A stretch of DNA of 10,551 bases from Atribacterota bacterium (GCA_030668465.1 DAOUTX010000026.1:1-10551); one strand, 5' to 3'; positions 1-6,448 are shown, counted from the stretch's first letter. Translations and numbers: made by a program. Notes: generated from the sequence alone by a model not told the origin.

Positions 1-960
1 GTTTTCTTTAAATTTATAATATCCTGTTGAAGCTACCATAGCTGCATTATCAGTACACAGATAAATTGAAGGGTAAAAGACCTTAATATCTAATAAATCT
101 GCTTTTTCTTTAATCTCTCTTCTTAACGAGTTATTGGCGGCAACTCCACCAGCCAATATAATCTGTTTAGTTTTAAACTTTAAAGCTGCTTTTATAGTCT
201 TTTTTACCAAAACATCGGTTACTGCTTGTTGAAAAGAAGCCAATATATCGCTAACAGGTATATTTTTATTCTCTTTTTTTAATTCTTTTATATGGTAAAT
301 TACTGCAGTTTTAAGACCGCTAAAACTAAAATCATAACTTTTATCATTTAAAATGGGACGAGGAAATTGGATTGAGGAAGGATCTCCTTCTTTAGCTAAT
401 TTTTCAGTGATCGGTCCACCAGGATAACCCAAGTCCAAAACCTTAGCTATTTTATCAAAAGCCTCTCCTGCTGCGTCATCTTTAGTCTGGCCTAATAATT
501 TATATTCTCCAAAATGTTTTATATATACCAAAGATGTATGCCCACCTGAAACAATTAAACAAACAAAAGGGGGTTTTATCTTATTATGTTCTAAAAAATT
601 TGCATAAATGTGAGCTTCAAGGTGGTTTACTCCGATAAGCGGTATATTTTTAGCATAAGCCATAGCTTTAGCGACAGATAATCCGACCAAGAGCGAACCT
701 ATTAAGCCTGGGCCATAAGTTACTGCTATTGCAGATAAATTAGTAATCTTTTTCCCAGATTCGCCTAAGGCTTTATCAATTACCGGAATAATGTACTCTA
801 TATGTTTACGTGAAGCTATTTCAGGAACCACTCCTCCGTATTTTTGATGAATGCTAATCTGGGAAGCCACTACATTCGAAATAATCTTTTTCCCATCTTC
901 TACAATAGCAGCTGCTGTTTCGTCACAAGAGGTTTCGATTCCCATTATTAAATCTGACAT
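1..960 (-). CDS. tsaD: tRNA t6A threonylcarbamoyltransferase TsaD (3' end beyond window)
   Basis: TsaD (Gcp/YgjD/Kae1 family) transfers the threonylcarbamoyl group from threonylcarbamoyl-AMP to A37 of ANN-decoding tRNAs, working with TsaB and TsaE in the cytoplasm. The first 320 residues are visible, and the frame is still open at the left edge. Family members are about 340 residues long, so only the extreme C-terminus is missing. Visible family features are the N-terminal GIETSCDETA, the metal-binding HLEAH (H113, H117), VSGGHTSL near 137-144, FSFSGLKTAV near 211-220, LAGGVAANNSLR near 269-280, and the C-terminal TDNAAM whose Asp304 is a metal ligand. The ATG at 958-960 gives the usual short N-terminus and lies 16 nt after the rimI stop, behind an AAGGAAA ribosome site. 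It is the last gene of the tsaE-tsaB-rimI-tsaD unit, with no internal stop or frameshift. Confidence 0.97.
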   Translation of the reverse strand, partial: MSDLIMGIETSCDETAAAIVEDGKKIISNVVASQISIHQKYGGVVPEIASRKHIEYIIPVIDKALGESGKKITNLSAIAVTYGPGLIGSLLVGLSVAKAMAYAKNIPLIGVNHLEAHIYANFLEHNKIKPPFVCLIVSGGHTSLVYIKHFGEYKLLGQTKDDAAGEAFDKIAKVLDLGYPGGPITEKLAKEGDPSSIQFPRPILNDKSYDFSFSGLKTAVIYHIKELKKENKNIPVSDILASFQQAVTDVLVKKTIKAALKFKTKQIILAGGVAANNSLRREIKEKADLLDIKVFYPSIYLCTDNAAMVASTGYYKFKEN

Positions 961-976
961 TTTTTCGCTTTCCTTT

Positions 977-1444
977 TCATAGTTCCTTTTCCATAACTAA
1001 GGCATCTTCTTTTTCTTCTTGATAATAATTTCTCAAAAATCTTATCCCTTTATATCCATATTTTCTGTACATATCCTGGGCAATACAATTTGATCTTCTT
1101 ACCTCTAAAGATATTTTTTTAATTTTATAGGAAGCTGCTATTTTCTCGACAAACTTTAATAATTTTCTCCCATAGCCCTTCCTGCGAAATTTTTCGGTTA
1201 TAGCAATATTAGTAATGTGGAAACTGGCTCCTCTATACCAAAGTCCAAGATAACCAATAATCTCTTTATCTTTTTCTAATATAAAATATCTGGCATATCT
1301 ATTTCGGGTTAATTCGCTAAAAAATAGGTCATAAGTCCAGGGAACGGGAAAAGATTGTTTCTCAAGCTCCAATACTTTTTTTAAATCATCTATTTCCATA
1401 GATCTGATAACTATTCCGGTAAAACTTTTGTTAATCATAGTCAA
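977..1444 (-). CDS. rimI: GNAT N-acetyltransferase RimI-like (ribosomal protein S18 alanine acetyltransferase)
   Basis: This GNAT-fold acetyl-CoA-dependent N-acetyltransferase resembles RimI, which acetylates the N-terminal alanine of ribosomal protein S18; RimI-like enzymes can act on other N-termini too. The acetyl-CoA pyrophosphate loop reads RRKGYGRKLL at about residues 88-96. It is followed by SLEVRRSN near 112-119 and MYRKYGYKGIRFLRNYYQ near 125-142, the typical RimI C-terminal block, and it ends with the usual EDALVM. At 155 residues the length is normal. Two starts compete: a TTG directly abutting the tsaB TGA stop (used here) and an ATG two codons further in (1436-1438). Neither has a good Shine-Dalgarno, so translation is probably coupled to tsaB. 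Its place between tsaB and tsaD is common in bacteria and supports the RimI assignment over a generic GNAT. Confidence 0.92.
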   Translation of the reverse strand: MTMINKSFTGIVIRSMEIDDLKKVLELEKQSFPVPWTYDLFFSELTRNRYARYFILEKDKEIIGYLGLWYRGASFHITNIAITEKFRRKGYGRKLLKFVEKIAASYKIKKISLEVRRSNCIAQDMYRKYGYKGIRFLRNYYQEEKEDALVMEKEL

Positions 1445-2146
1445 TCACTTATATTTTTTCTCCCAAATAATTTCAGCCTCAGACTTTCTCAGATAAAAGG
1501 GGGAAAGAGTAGAGGCATCATCTTCTTCCTGTTTTTTAAGTTTATCTAAACCTAAAAAGGCAATATTTGAAGCTACCGGTAAATTTAATTGGGAATCGAT
1601 AAATAAAGCATCTTTACCTATTTTTTCTTTAATATTATTCTGATATTTTTTTATTGCCTTCCCTAAGAAAATTATCTTTTCTTTTAAGGGAGAGAGCCGG
1701 ACAAGCAGACTTTGAATATCTTCACATTTATAATCCATAACCCTATGCAAGCTATCTCCTCCCCGAAATACCACATCATATATTTCATCTTTCTTAGATT
1801 CTAAAACGGGACATATTAAATAGGGAATTTCTTTTAAAGAGAATGCCATGGCATCTAAGGAAGGAATTCCTAGCAAAGGCAGTGAGCAGGCATAAGATAA
1901 ACCTTTAGCTACCCCTAAACCGTTTCGAAGACCGGTAAAGGAACCTGGGCCTATGGAAACTGCAATACCGTTAATTTCTTCCATTTTTAAGTCCATTATT
2001 TTTAACAAGTCTTTTATGGCAGGTACTAAAATAGATGAGTGTTTTTTCTTGAAACCATTAATAGTATACTCTATAAGAATATCCTCATCTTCTATTAAAC
2101 CTAAATTACAAAATTTAGTAGAAGTATCAATCCCTAAAATTTTCAA
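1445..2146 (-). CDS. tsaB: tRNA t6A biosynthesis protein TsaB
   Basis: TsaB is the non-catalytic ASKHA-fold partner of TsaD; it dimerises with TsaD and is needed for t6A37 formation. The 233 residues begin with the family signature MKILGIDTST and carry IAVSIGPGSFTGLR near residues 61-74, the segment most typical of TsaB/YeaZ. The C-terminal half is variable, as is normal. The start is a TTG at 2144-2146, set by the reading frame and by a GAGGAG ribosome site 10 nt upstream (2157-2162) inside the tsaE coding sequence. The gene overlaps the 3' end of tsaE by 20 nt and its TGA stop touches rimI, so translational coupling is likely. TsaC (the threonylcarbamoyl-AMP synthase) is not in the window. 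Confidence 0.95.
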   Translation of the reverse strand: MKILGIDTSTKFCNLGLIEDEDILIEYTINGFKKKHSSILVPAIKDLLKIMDLKMEEINGIAVSIGPGSFTGLRNGLGVAKGLSYACSLPLLGIPSLDAMAFSLKEIPYLICPVLESKKDEIYDVVFRGGDSLHRVMDYKCEDIQSLLVRLSPLKEKIIFLGKAIKKYQNNIKEKIGKDALFIDSQLNLPVASNIAFLGLDKLKKQEEDDASTLSPFYLRKSEAEIIWEKKYK

Positions 2147-2603
2147 TTCTGTTTAGCTCCTCTAAAAACTTATTGAATCTATCCCCTTGAGGAATAAAAG
2201 AAATTGTTCTTTGATAGCGATCTTTAAATTTAATTTCAATTTTTAGATTTTCTTTGGGTAAAAGCTGTTCAATCTTTTCAGCCCACTCAATAACTGTCAA
2301 GCCTTTTCCGTAAAAATATTCCTCATAACCTAATTCTAAAATTTCTTCAGCCTTATCAAGTCGGAATAAGTCAAAATGATAGATGGGAACTTTGCCTTGA
2401 TATTCATTTATAATAGTAAAAGAAGGGCTGGTGACATAATCTTGTACTTCTAATCCCAGGGATATTCCTTGAATAAAACAGGTTTTACCTGCACCCAGCT
2501 CACCGTAGAAAGCTAATATATCTCCAGGTTTAACTAATTTGCTTACATCTTTCCCTAAATTTTTCGTTTCTTCAGGACTTTTAGTAATGATAGTAAAATC
2601 CAT
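2127..2603 (-). CDS. tsaE: tRNA t6A biosynthesis ATPase TsaE
   Basis: TsaE is a small P-loop ATPase that binds the TsaB-TsaD complex and drives its t6A catalytic cycle. The Walker A motif GELGAGKT is at residues 34-41. The switch-like SPSFTIINEY follows near 59-68, the HFDLFRL segment with the conserved Asp near 76-82, and VIEWAEK near 104-110. The length of 158 residues is usual for the family. The ATG at 2601-2603 is the only plausible start, because the same frame carries a TAG eight codons earlier. Its Shine-Dalgarno is weak. A TAATTGGTCAATTA dyad lies 22 nt upstream, and the 508-nt repeat-rich gap before it separates this cluster from alr. tsaB overlaps its end by 20 nt. Confidence 0.95.
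   Translation of the reverse strand: MDFTIITKSPEETKNLGKDVSKLVKPGDILAFYGELGAGKTCFIQGISLGLEVQDYVTSPSFTIINEYQGKVPIYHFDLFRLDKAEEILELGYEEYFYGKGLTVIEWAEKIEQLLPKENLKIEIKFKDRYQRTISFIPQGDRFNKFLEELNRIENFRD
2157..2162 (-). promoter_or_regulatory. Ribosome binding site for the tsaB TTG start
   Basis: GAGGAG on the minus strand lies 10 nt before the TTG at 2144-2146, inside the end of tsaE. It supports the non-ATG start of tsaB. Confidence 0.75.
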
Positions 2604-3111
2604 TTTGAAATATTCACCAATTCTCTAATTGACCAATTAATTAATTTATCAATTAAATTTATTTCTTGGGCATCTGCAATATGTCCAGCTTTTTCTTTGA
2701 CGATTATCTTTTGTGCTGAATTTATTCGACCTGTCTTTTGTTATTACCGCCTCTTTATTGGTCATTCCCGTGGAAACGGGAATCTATCTTTTTACTTATC
2801 CCTCACTCACTACTGGATTCCCACTGTAGTTTACACTCATGAAAATGGGAGTGGGAGGACAAAGGAAAACGGGAATGATAGAAAAATAAATAGCTGTGTG
2901 TGTATTACAATACATCTCTACTTTTTTCCTTTATTTTCTTTACTATATACTACATACTATATACTAATTTGACTCCTGGCTACTGAATTCTTTGCGAGAT
3001 ACGATTCACGAGATACGAGATACGAATTAGACTCCTGGCTTCTGACCTATATTTTCTTCACTATATACTATTTACTCGATACTCGATACTAGTTATCCTA
3101 TACGCTATACA
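2604..3111. other. 508-nt repeat-filled gap between alr and tsaE
   Basis: No convincing gene lies here. From left to right on the plus strand it holds: a TAATTGACCAATTA dyad (2626-2639); about 120 nt of less repetitive sequence, in which the minus strand has a start-less open frame; a 117-bp ATTCCC/GGGAAT inverted-repeat block (2762-2878); and a mosaic of short modules (about 2942-3119) built from TATATACTA, CGAGATACGA, GACTCCTGGCT and TACGCTATAC units. No U-tract terminator or clear sigma-70 promoter was seen. Confidence 0.8.
2762..2878. repeat. Inverted-repeat element with ATTCCC/GGGAAT arms
   Basis: TCATTCCCGT at 2762-2771 is the exact reverse complement of ACGGGAATGA at 2869-2878, bounding 117 bp. 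Inside the left end is a perfect 8-bp hairpin (ATTCCCGT, loop GGAA, ACGGGAAT; 2764-2783). The interior has GGATTCCCACT near 2815 and ATGGGAGTGGGA near 2845, so several arms can pair in alternative ways. It has the look of a MITE or REP-type intergenic element, and it encodes no credible protein. No target-site duplication was recognised. A related shorter hairpin lies at 4446-4465 in the opposite orientation. Confidence 0.6.
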
Positions 3112-3119
3112 CTATAGTA
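2942..3119. repeat. Mosaic of short low-complexity modules, right end inside the alr stop
   Basis: Recognisable units are: tandem TATATACTA-like sequence (2942-2967); two 21-nt direct repeats around GACTCCTGGCT (2966-2986 and 3025-3045, 19 of 21 identical); tandem CGAGATA units including a 22-nt stretch (3008-3029) found exactly again at 8074-8095; TCTTCACTATATACTAT (3055-3071), exact again at 8115-8131; tandem ACTCGAT (about 3074-3088); and TACGCTATACACTATAG (3101-3117), which contains the alr TAG stop. Confidence 0.8.
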
Positions 3120-4290
3120 ATTTTTCCCTTAACATAGTTTTAATCTTCCAGGGTTTTCCATCCTTAATAAATAATTTAGGTACTCGTTTTTTGTCAGGCA
3201 TATGGACAATTTCATAGTTAATAGTTCCAATTTTTTCTGCTATTTCTTCTACGGTTATTTCTTCCTGTCCCTGTCTTCCCCAAAGTACCACTTCGTCACC
3301 TATTTCCACTTGAGGAAGATTGGTAACATCTATCATGGTTTGATCCATACATATCCGTCCAATTACAGGAAAACGACTTCCTCTTACCAAAACCTCTCCT
3401 TGATTAGAAAGAAGTCGATTGTAACCATCAGCATAACCTAATGGCAAAGAAGCAACCTTTGTTCTTCTTTGATTGGTAGTATAAGTTCGACCATAACCGA
3501 TAGATTTTCCCATAGATAGTTCTTTTAAAAAAACTATTCGGGTTTTAAAACTGTGAGCCGGAATCAATTTTATAGTCTTCTGAACCTCTGTAGAGGGGTA
3601 CAGTCCATATATAGAAATCCCCGGCCTTACTAAATCTAACCACATATGAGGTAAATCAAGAAGAGTAGCACTATTGCCTAAATGTTTTATCGGAATTCTT
3701 ATTCCTTCCTTTTCTAAGGCAGTTAAAACTCCCATAAATTTTCTAAATTGTTTTTCAGTGTAAGTCTTGTCTTTCTCGTCAGCAACTGAAAAATGAGTAA
3801 AAATACCTTCTATTTCCACGTTTTTTAAAGCTCTTATCTTTTTAATAAATCCTAAAATATCATGAGAGAAAATCCCTATTCTTCCCATACCGGTATCTAC
3901 CTTAAGATGAACTTTAACTACTTTGTCCTCTTTAATTGCTGATTCAGAAAGTTTTTCTATCATTTCGTATTCACATACCGTGGGAGTTATATTATATGAT
4001 ACCAACAATTCTGCCTGTTGTTTTAAAGTTAAACCAAGGATTAAAACAGGAACAGTAATGCCAGCTTTACGGAGGAAAATGCCTTCTTCTAAACGAGCGA
4101 CTGCTAATCGGGTAGCTCCATTATTTAAAACTACTGAAGAAACCTCCAAAATATCATGTCCATAGGCGTTCCCCTTAACTACGGCCATTAATTCTTTTTT
4201 TTCACCTATTAATTGTTTAATATTTTTCACATTTTGAGCAATAGCATCAAGATCTATCTCTATCCAGATAGGTCCTAATAACTTTTTCAT
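3112..4290 (-). CDS. alr: Alanine racemase
   Basis: This PLP-dependent enzyme interconverts L- and D-alanine and so supplies D-alanine for peptidoglycan. The N-terminal TIM-barrel domain carries the Schiff-base lysine K39 in AVVKGNAYGHD. HLKVDTGMGRIG near 128-139 and RPGISIYGLYP near 222-232 follow. The C-terminal domain has GYGR (Tyr266, which fits the conserved catalytic tyrosine), LGYADGY near 284-290, and GRICMDQ near 311-317. The protein has 392 residues. Typical members stop soon after the RVP motif (369-371 here), so about 20 extra C-terminal residues run up to the repeat zone, and the TAG stop itself lies in a repeat unit. The ATG at 4288-4290 has AAGGGA about 10 nt upstream and gives the expected N-terminus. 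nnr lies upstream, a common pairing, but the 240-nt gap between them is repetitive. Confidence 0.96.
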   Translation of the reverse strand: MKKLLGPIWIEIDLDAIAQNVKNIKQLIGEKKELMAVVKGNAYGHDILEVSSVVLNNGATRLAVARLEEGIFLRKAGITVPVLILGLTLKQQAELLVSYNITPTVCEYEMIEKLSESAIKEDKVVKVHLKVDTGMGRIGIFSHDILGFIKKIRALKNVEIEGIFTHFSVADEKDKTYTEKQFRKFMGVLTALEKEGIRIPIKHLGNSATLLDLPHMWLDLVRPGISIYGLYPSTEVQKTIKLIPAHSFKTRIVFLKELSMGKSIGYGRTYTTNQRRTKVASLPLGYADGYNRLLSNQGEVLVRGSRFPVIGRICMDQTMIDVTNLPQVEIGDEVVLWGRQGQEEITVEEIAEKIGTINYEIVHMPDKKRVPKLFIKDGKPWKIKTMLREKLL

Positions 4291-4530
4291 AGTTTAATTT
4301 TCCCTTCTTTTTCTCGTATTGCGTATTAAGTATAGCGTATAATAGAGCACAGTAATGTGTAATGCGTAATATGTAGGGGTACGATACGTTGTATCTGTAA
4401 CAATCTTTGGGAACCTCTACTCTTTTTTTTATCTTTCATTCCTGGATTCCCACTTTCGTGGGAATGACAGAAGAGTGTGTAGTTTTACGCTCTACGCTAT
4501 TATGCCATACTTATCTTCACTCATTACTCA
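4291..4530. other. 240-nt repeat-filled gap between nnr and alr
   Basis: The first 20 nt hold the alr ribosome site. Two unit types then occur in both orientations. TAAGTATAGCGTATAATAG (4327-4345) is an imperfect inverted copy of CTATTATGCCATACTTA (4497-4513). CAGTAATGTGTAATGCGTAA (about 4350-4370) is inverted relative to the CATTACTCATTACATATTAC region (4521-4540). The unit order is the same on both sides, so the two pairs cross rather than nest. The 8-bp hairpin at 4446-4465 lies between them. No terminator-like U run follows it on the minus strand. Confidence 0.75.
4446..4465. repeat. 8-bp ATTCCCAC/GTGGGAAT hairpin
   Basis: ATTCCCAC, loop TTTC, GTGGGAAT form a perfect stem, embedded in CTGG...TGACA flanks. 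It belongs to the same kind of sequence as the left hairpin of the 2762-2878 element, in the opposite orientation. On the minus strand it is followed by an A-rich run rather than a T run, so it does not look like an intrinsic terminator for nnr. Confidence 0.7.
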
Positions 4531-4553
4531 TTACATATTACTGATTACTGTAT
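4523..4553. repeat. Repeat copy that runs into the 3' end of nnr
   Basis: This 31-nt stretch matches 8038-8068 at 28 positions, with the first 14 nt (ATTACTCATTACAT) identical and both copies ending in TTACTGTAT. The right part (4531-4553) is inside nnr and encodes its last residues and the TAA stop. Confidence 0.75.
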
Positions 4554-6096
4554 CTTCTAAATTCAAAAAAGCCTGAGGTACTTGAGATAAGATATCGCCA
4601 GCTATCATGCCTCTTTCTCCTTTAATGTCACGGGCTAAATTACCGGCCAGACTGTGGATGTAAACTCCAGCTATTGCTGCTGAAAAACTATCAGCTTCTT
4701 GAGCTATTAAGCTGCAAATTATTCCTGTTAGAACATCTCCAGAACCTGCGGTAGCCATTCCCGAATTATCACCAATATTGATATAGACTTCTCCCTCTTT
4801 ATTAGCCACAATTGTTCTAGCTCCCTTTAAAACTACTACAATTCCAAATTCTTGAGCAATTTCTCTGGTAATATTTAATTGATTATCCAAAATATAATCT
4901 ATGCCCATATTTATTAGTTTAGCAATTTCTCCTGGATGAGGAGTAATCACCAGAGGAGCTTTAACCTTTTTCAATATGGTAGTATCTTCACTTAAGGCGT
5001 ATATTGCATCGGCATCAATAACCAAAGGTATATTAGACTTTTCTATAATTTTTCTTACTAATCTTTGGGTCTCTAATTGTCTGGAAATACCAGGACCTAT
5101 CCCTAATACGGAAAAATCTTTCATTAATTTTAAAATTGTTTCTTCTGCATCTTCTCCTAAAGATTGTTTTTCTGTTTCAGCAAGAGGAAGGGTCATAACT
5201 TCAGTTAATTTTACTTCCATTATTGGATTTAAACTTCTGGGAATTCCCAATATTACAATACCTGTTCCACTTCTTATCGCTGCTTCACTGACTAAATACG
5301 CTGCTCCAGTCATACCAACCGAACCAGCTAAGATTAAGACTTTACCGAAAGAACCTTTGTGGGAATAGGTTGCACGAAAAGGTAGAAGTGATTTGACTGT
5401 CTTTTGGGTTACTATATTAGTTTTTAATTTTTTATTTGTTAAAAGATAAGGAGGTATACCAATGTCTTCAACCGTTACCTTTCCTGCATAGTTTGCTCCG
5501 GGAAAGAGCAGTAAACCAATTTTTGGTAGGGCTAAAGTAATAGTATGAGTTGCCTTTATGCATGGTCCTTCAATCTTTCCGGTATCTGCATTTAAACCAG
5601 AAGGAACATCAATTGCAACTACTTCCTTGCCTGCAATATTAAGCAAATCTATTATCTTAGCTTTTAAACCAGTCACCTTTCCTTGTAATCCGGTTCCTAA
5701 TATAGCATCAATAATCAAATCAGAATTTTGTATGTTCCCTTCAATTTCTTCGAGTTTTATTGTTTCTGTTTCGATTAATTCGACTCCCATTTTATCAATT
5801 ATATTTAAATTTTCTCCTGCCTCACCTTTAATTTTATTAAAAGAAGCCAGGAGAAATACTTTTACTTTCACTCCATAATTATAAAGATGGCGGGCTACTA
5901 CAAAGCCATCTCCGCCATTATTACCCGATCCAGCAAAGATAATAACCTTTTTTAACCTTAAATCAGGATAAATATTTTTCAGGCTTTGAAATATTCTTAA
6001 TCCGGCATTTTCCATTAGGGTAAGACCAGATAGGTTATTTTCCTCTATTGCTTTACGATCAATCTCTCTAATTTGTTGACTGGTAACTACTTTCAT
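4531..6096 (-). CDS. nnr: Bifunctional NAD(P)HX epimerase / NAD(P)HX dehydratase
   Basis: This is a fusion of the two nicotinamide-nucleotide repair activities. The N-terminal YjeF_N/NnrE domain epimerises hydrated NAD(P)H, and the C-terminal ribokinase-like NnrD domain dehydrates S-NAD(P)HX using ADP or ATP. Numbered from the chosen start (521 residues), the N domain has GNNGGDG at about 58-64, DAILGTG near 130-136 and DVPSG near 163-167. The C domain has HKGSFGKVLILAG near 246-258, DADAIYAL near 361-368, ITPHPGE near 384-390, and the catalytic AGSGD near 450-454. The frame is open for 16 more codons upstream to an ATG at 6144, but that stretch is repeat sequence. The ATG at 6094-6096 has AAGGGAG 7 nt before it and gives the family's MKVVTSQQIREID start. 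The last seven codons come from a repeat copy. Confidence 0.96.
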   Translation of the reverse strand: MKVVTSQQIREIDRKAIEENNLSGLTLMENAGLRIFQSLKNIYPDLRLKKVIIFAGSGNNGGDGFVVARHLYNYGVKVKVFLLASFNKIKGEAGENLNIIDKMGVELIETETIKLEEIEGNIQNSDLIIDAILGTGLQGKVTGLKAKIIDLLNIAGKEVVAIDVPSGLNADTGKIEGPCIKATHTITLALPKIGLLLFPGANYAGKVTVEDIGIPPYLLTNKKLKTNIVTQKTVKSLLPFRATYSHKGSFGKVLILAGSVGMTGAAYLVSEAAIRSGTGIVILGIPRSLNPIMEVKLTEVMTLPLAETEKQSLGEDAEETILKLMKDFSVLGIGPGISRQLETQRLVRKIIEKSNIPLVIDADAIYALSEDTTILKKVKAPLVITPHPGEIAKLINMGIDYILDNQLNITREIAQEFGIVVVLKGARTIVANKEGEVYINIGDNSGMATAGSGDVLTGIICSLIAQEADSFSAAIAGVYIHSLAGNLARDIKGERGMIAGDILSQVPQAFLNLEDTVISNM

Positions 6097-6103
6097 AAGA
6101 CAA

Positions 6104-6110
6104 CTCCCTT
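6104..6110 (-). promoter_or_regulatory. Ribosome binding site that fixes the nnr start
   Basis: AAGGGAG on the minus strand lies 7 nt before the ATG at 6094-6096. It favours that start over the longer open frame reaching 6144. Confidence 0.8.
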
Positions 6111-6116
6111 TTAAAA

Positions 6117-6154
6117 TAATTGACCAATTAGCCGATTTACCCATTGACCAATTA
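6117..6154. repeat. Two TAATTG(AC)CAATTA dyads upstream of nnr
   Basis: TAATTGACCAATTA (6117-6130) is a dyad with 6-bp arms and a 2-nt centre. ATTGACCAATTA (6143-6154) repeats 12 of its bases 24 nt further on. The same 14-mer is found at 2626-2639 before tsaE, in the same orientation and also just upstream of the start. A variant, TAATTGGTTAATTA, is at 7881-7894 before the thioesterase gene. They could be operators or simply members of the intergenic repeat family. Confidence 0.55.
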
Positions 6155-6224
6155 CCTAATTAATTAGTCGCTATTGTCTCGTATCGCGTATTGTGAATCG
6201 AGTATCGCTGAAGAAGATCAAAAT

Positions 6225-6369
6225 TCAGGAATAGAGACACGATATATCGTATCCAAAGCATAACAGTTGATCCCCTCTTTGTTCACAGGATCAGGTTCAT
6301 CTACCTAATATTTTTCAACCGTTAACTAGTTAGCACAATAAGACATGACGCGCTGTGTCTCTACCCTGA
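6225..6369 (-). other. Inverted-repeat-bounded structured block; candidate ncRNA/leader or MITE
   Basis: On the minus strand TCAGG-G-TAGAGACAC (6369 down to 6355) pairs with GTGTCTCTA-TT-CCTGA (6240 down to 6225). That is 9 perfect pairs, a small internal loop and 5 more pairs, closing a 114-nt interior. Interior elements are TGATCC/GGATCA arms around a loop containing GTGAACAAAG, the short palindrome TAACTAGTTA, and GATACGATATATCGTGTC (6253 down to 6236). The last forms a local hairpin using the same GTGTC needed for the closing stem, so the two pairings are mutually exclusive. The block is much less repetitive than its surroundings and ends 129 nt before the nnr start. It does not match the cores of the riboswitch classes I can recall. 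Confidence 0.4.
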
Positions 6370-6402
6370 CCTGGTATTAATTCTTTAACTAGATAACCAG
6401 GT
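6369..6402. repeat. ACCTGGT/ACCAGGT inverted repeat next to the structured block
   Basis: ACCTGGT (6369-6375) and ACCAGGT (6396-6402) are perfect 7-bp arms with a 20-nt AT-rich loop. They abut the outer arm of the 145-bp block, so on the minus strand this hairpin would come just before it. Confidence 0.45.
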
Positions 6403-6448
6403 AACCAACTAACTAGCTAACTAAATAGGTACGAATCAGTATTGATTT

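Larger units (their letters stand above)
6097..6448. other. 352-nt gap between acpS and nnr with repeats and a structured block
   Basis: Nothing here looks protein-coding. Near nnr it has two copies of a TAATTGACCAAT-type dyad (6117-6130, 6143-6154). Next comes a CTCGTATCGCGTATTG / GAATCGAGTATCGC module (about 6177-6208), related to the CGAGATACGA units elsewhere but inverted. Then come the 145-bp inverted-repeat-bounded block (6225-6369), an ACCTGGT/ACCAGGT pair (6369-6402), and a TAACCAACTAACTAGC run up to the acpS stop. Confidence 0.75.

Noticed and set aside
1953..2156. Plus-strand open frames inside tsaB, alr and nnr (also near 3202-3441, 3923-4165, 4976-5368, 5558-5878)
   Set aside because: They lie antisense to well-supported genes with intact family motifs and show no motif or ribosome site of their own.
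2697..2972. Plus-strand 91-codon open frame between tsaE and alr
   Set aside because: It translates the ATTCCC/GGGAAT inverted-repeat element and low-complexity modules; no domain, no ribosome site and no coding look.
2994..3088. CRISPR array suggested by repeated CGAGATACGA/CTCGATACT units
   Set aside because: The units are short tandem repeats without regular unique spacers, and no cas gene is nearby.
4446..4465. Intrinsic terminator of nnr
   Set aside because: The hairpin is good, but on the minus strand it is followed by A-rich sequence with no T run.
6097..6144. Longer nnr with 16 extra N-terminal residues starting at 6144
   Set aside because: The extension is the TAATTGACCAATTA repeat in translation, has no homology-like content and lacks a ribosome site. 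The ATG at 6094-6096 has AAGGGAG 7 nt upstream and the expected family start.
6280..6300. TPP riboswitch suggested by TGAACCTGATC on the minus strand
   Set aside because: The downstream GCCAGCGTAGGGA-type core and the upstream GGGGTGC and CTGAGA elements are absent, so the short match is probably chance.
6364..6376. SRP RNA suggested by ACCAGGTCAGG on the minus strand
   Set aside because: The GGAA tetraloop and AGCA segments that must follow in SRP RNA helix 8 are missing.
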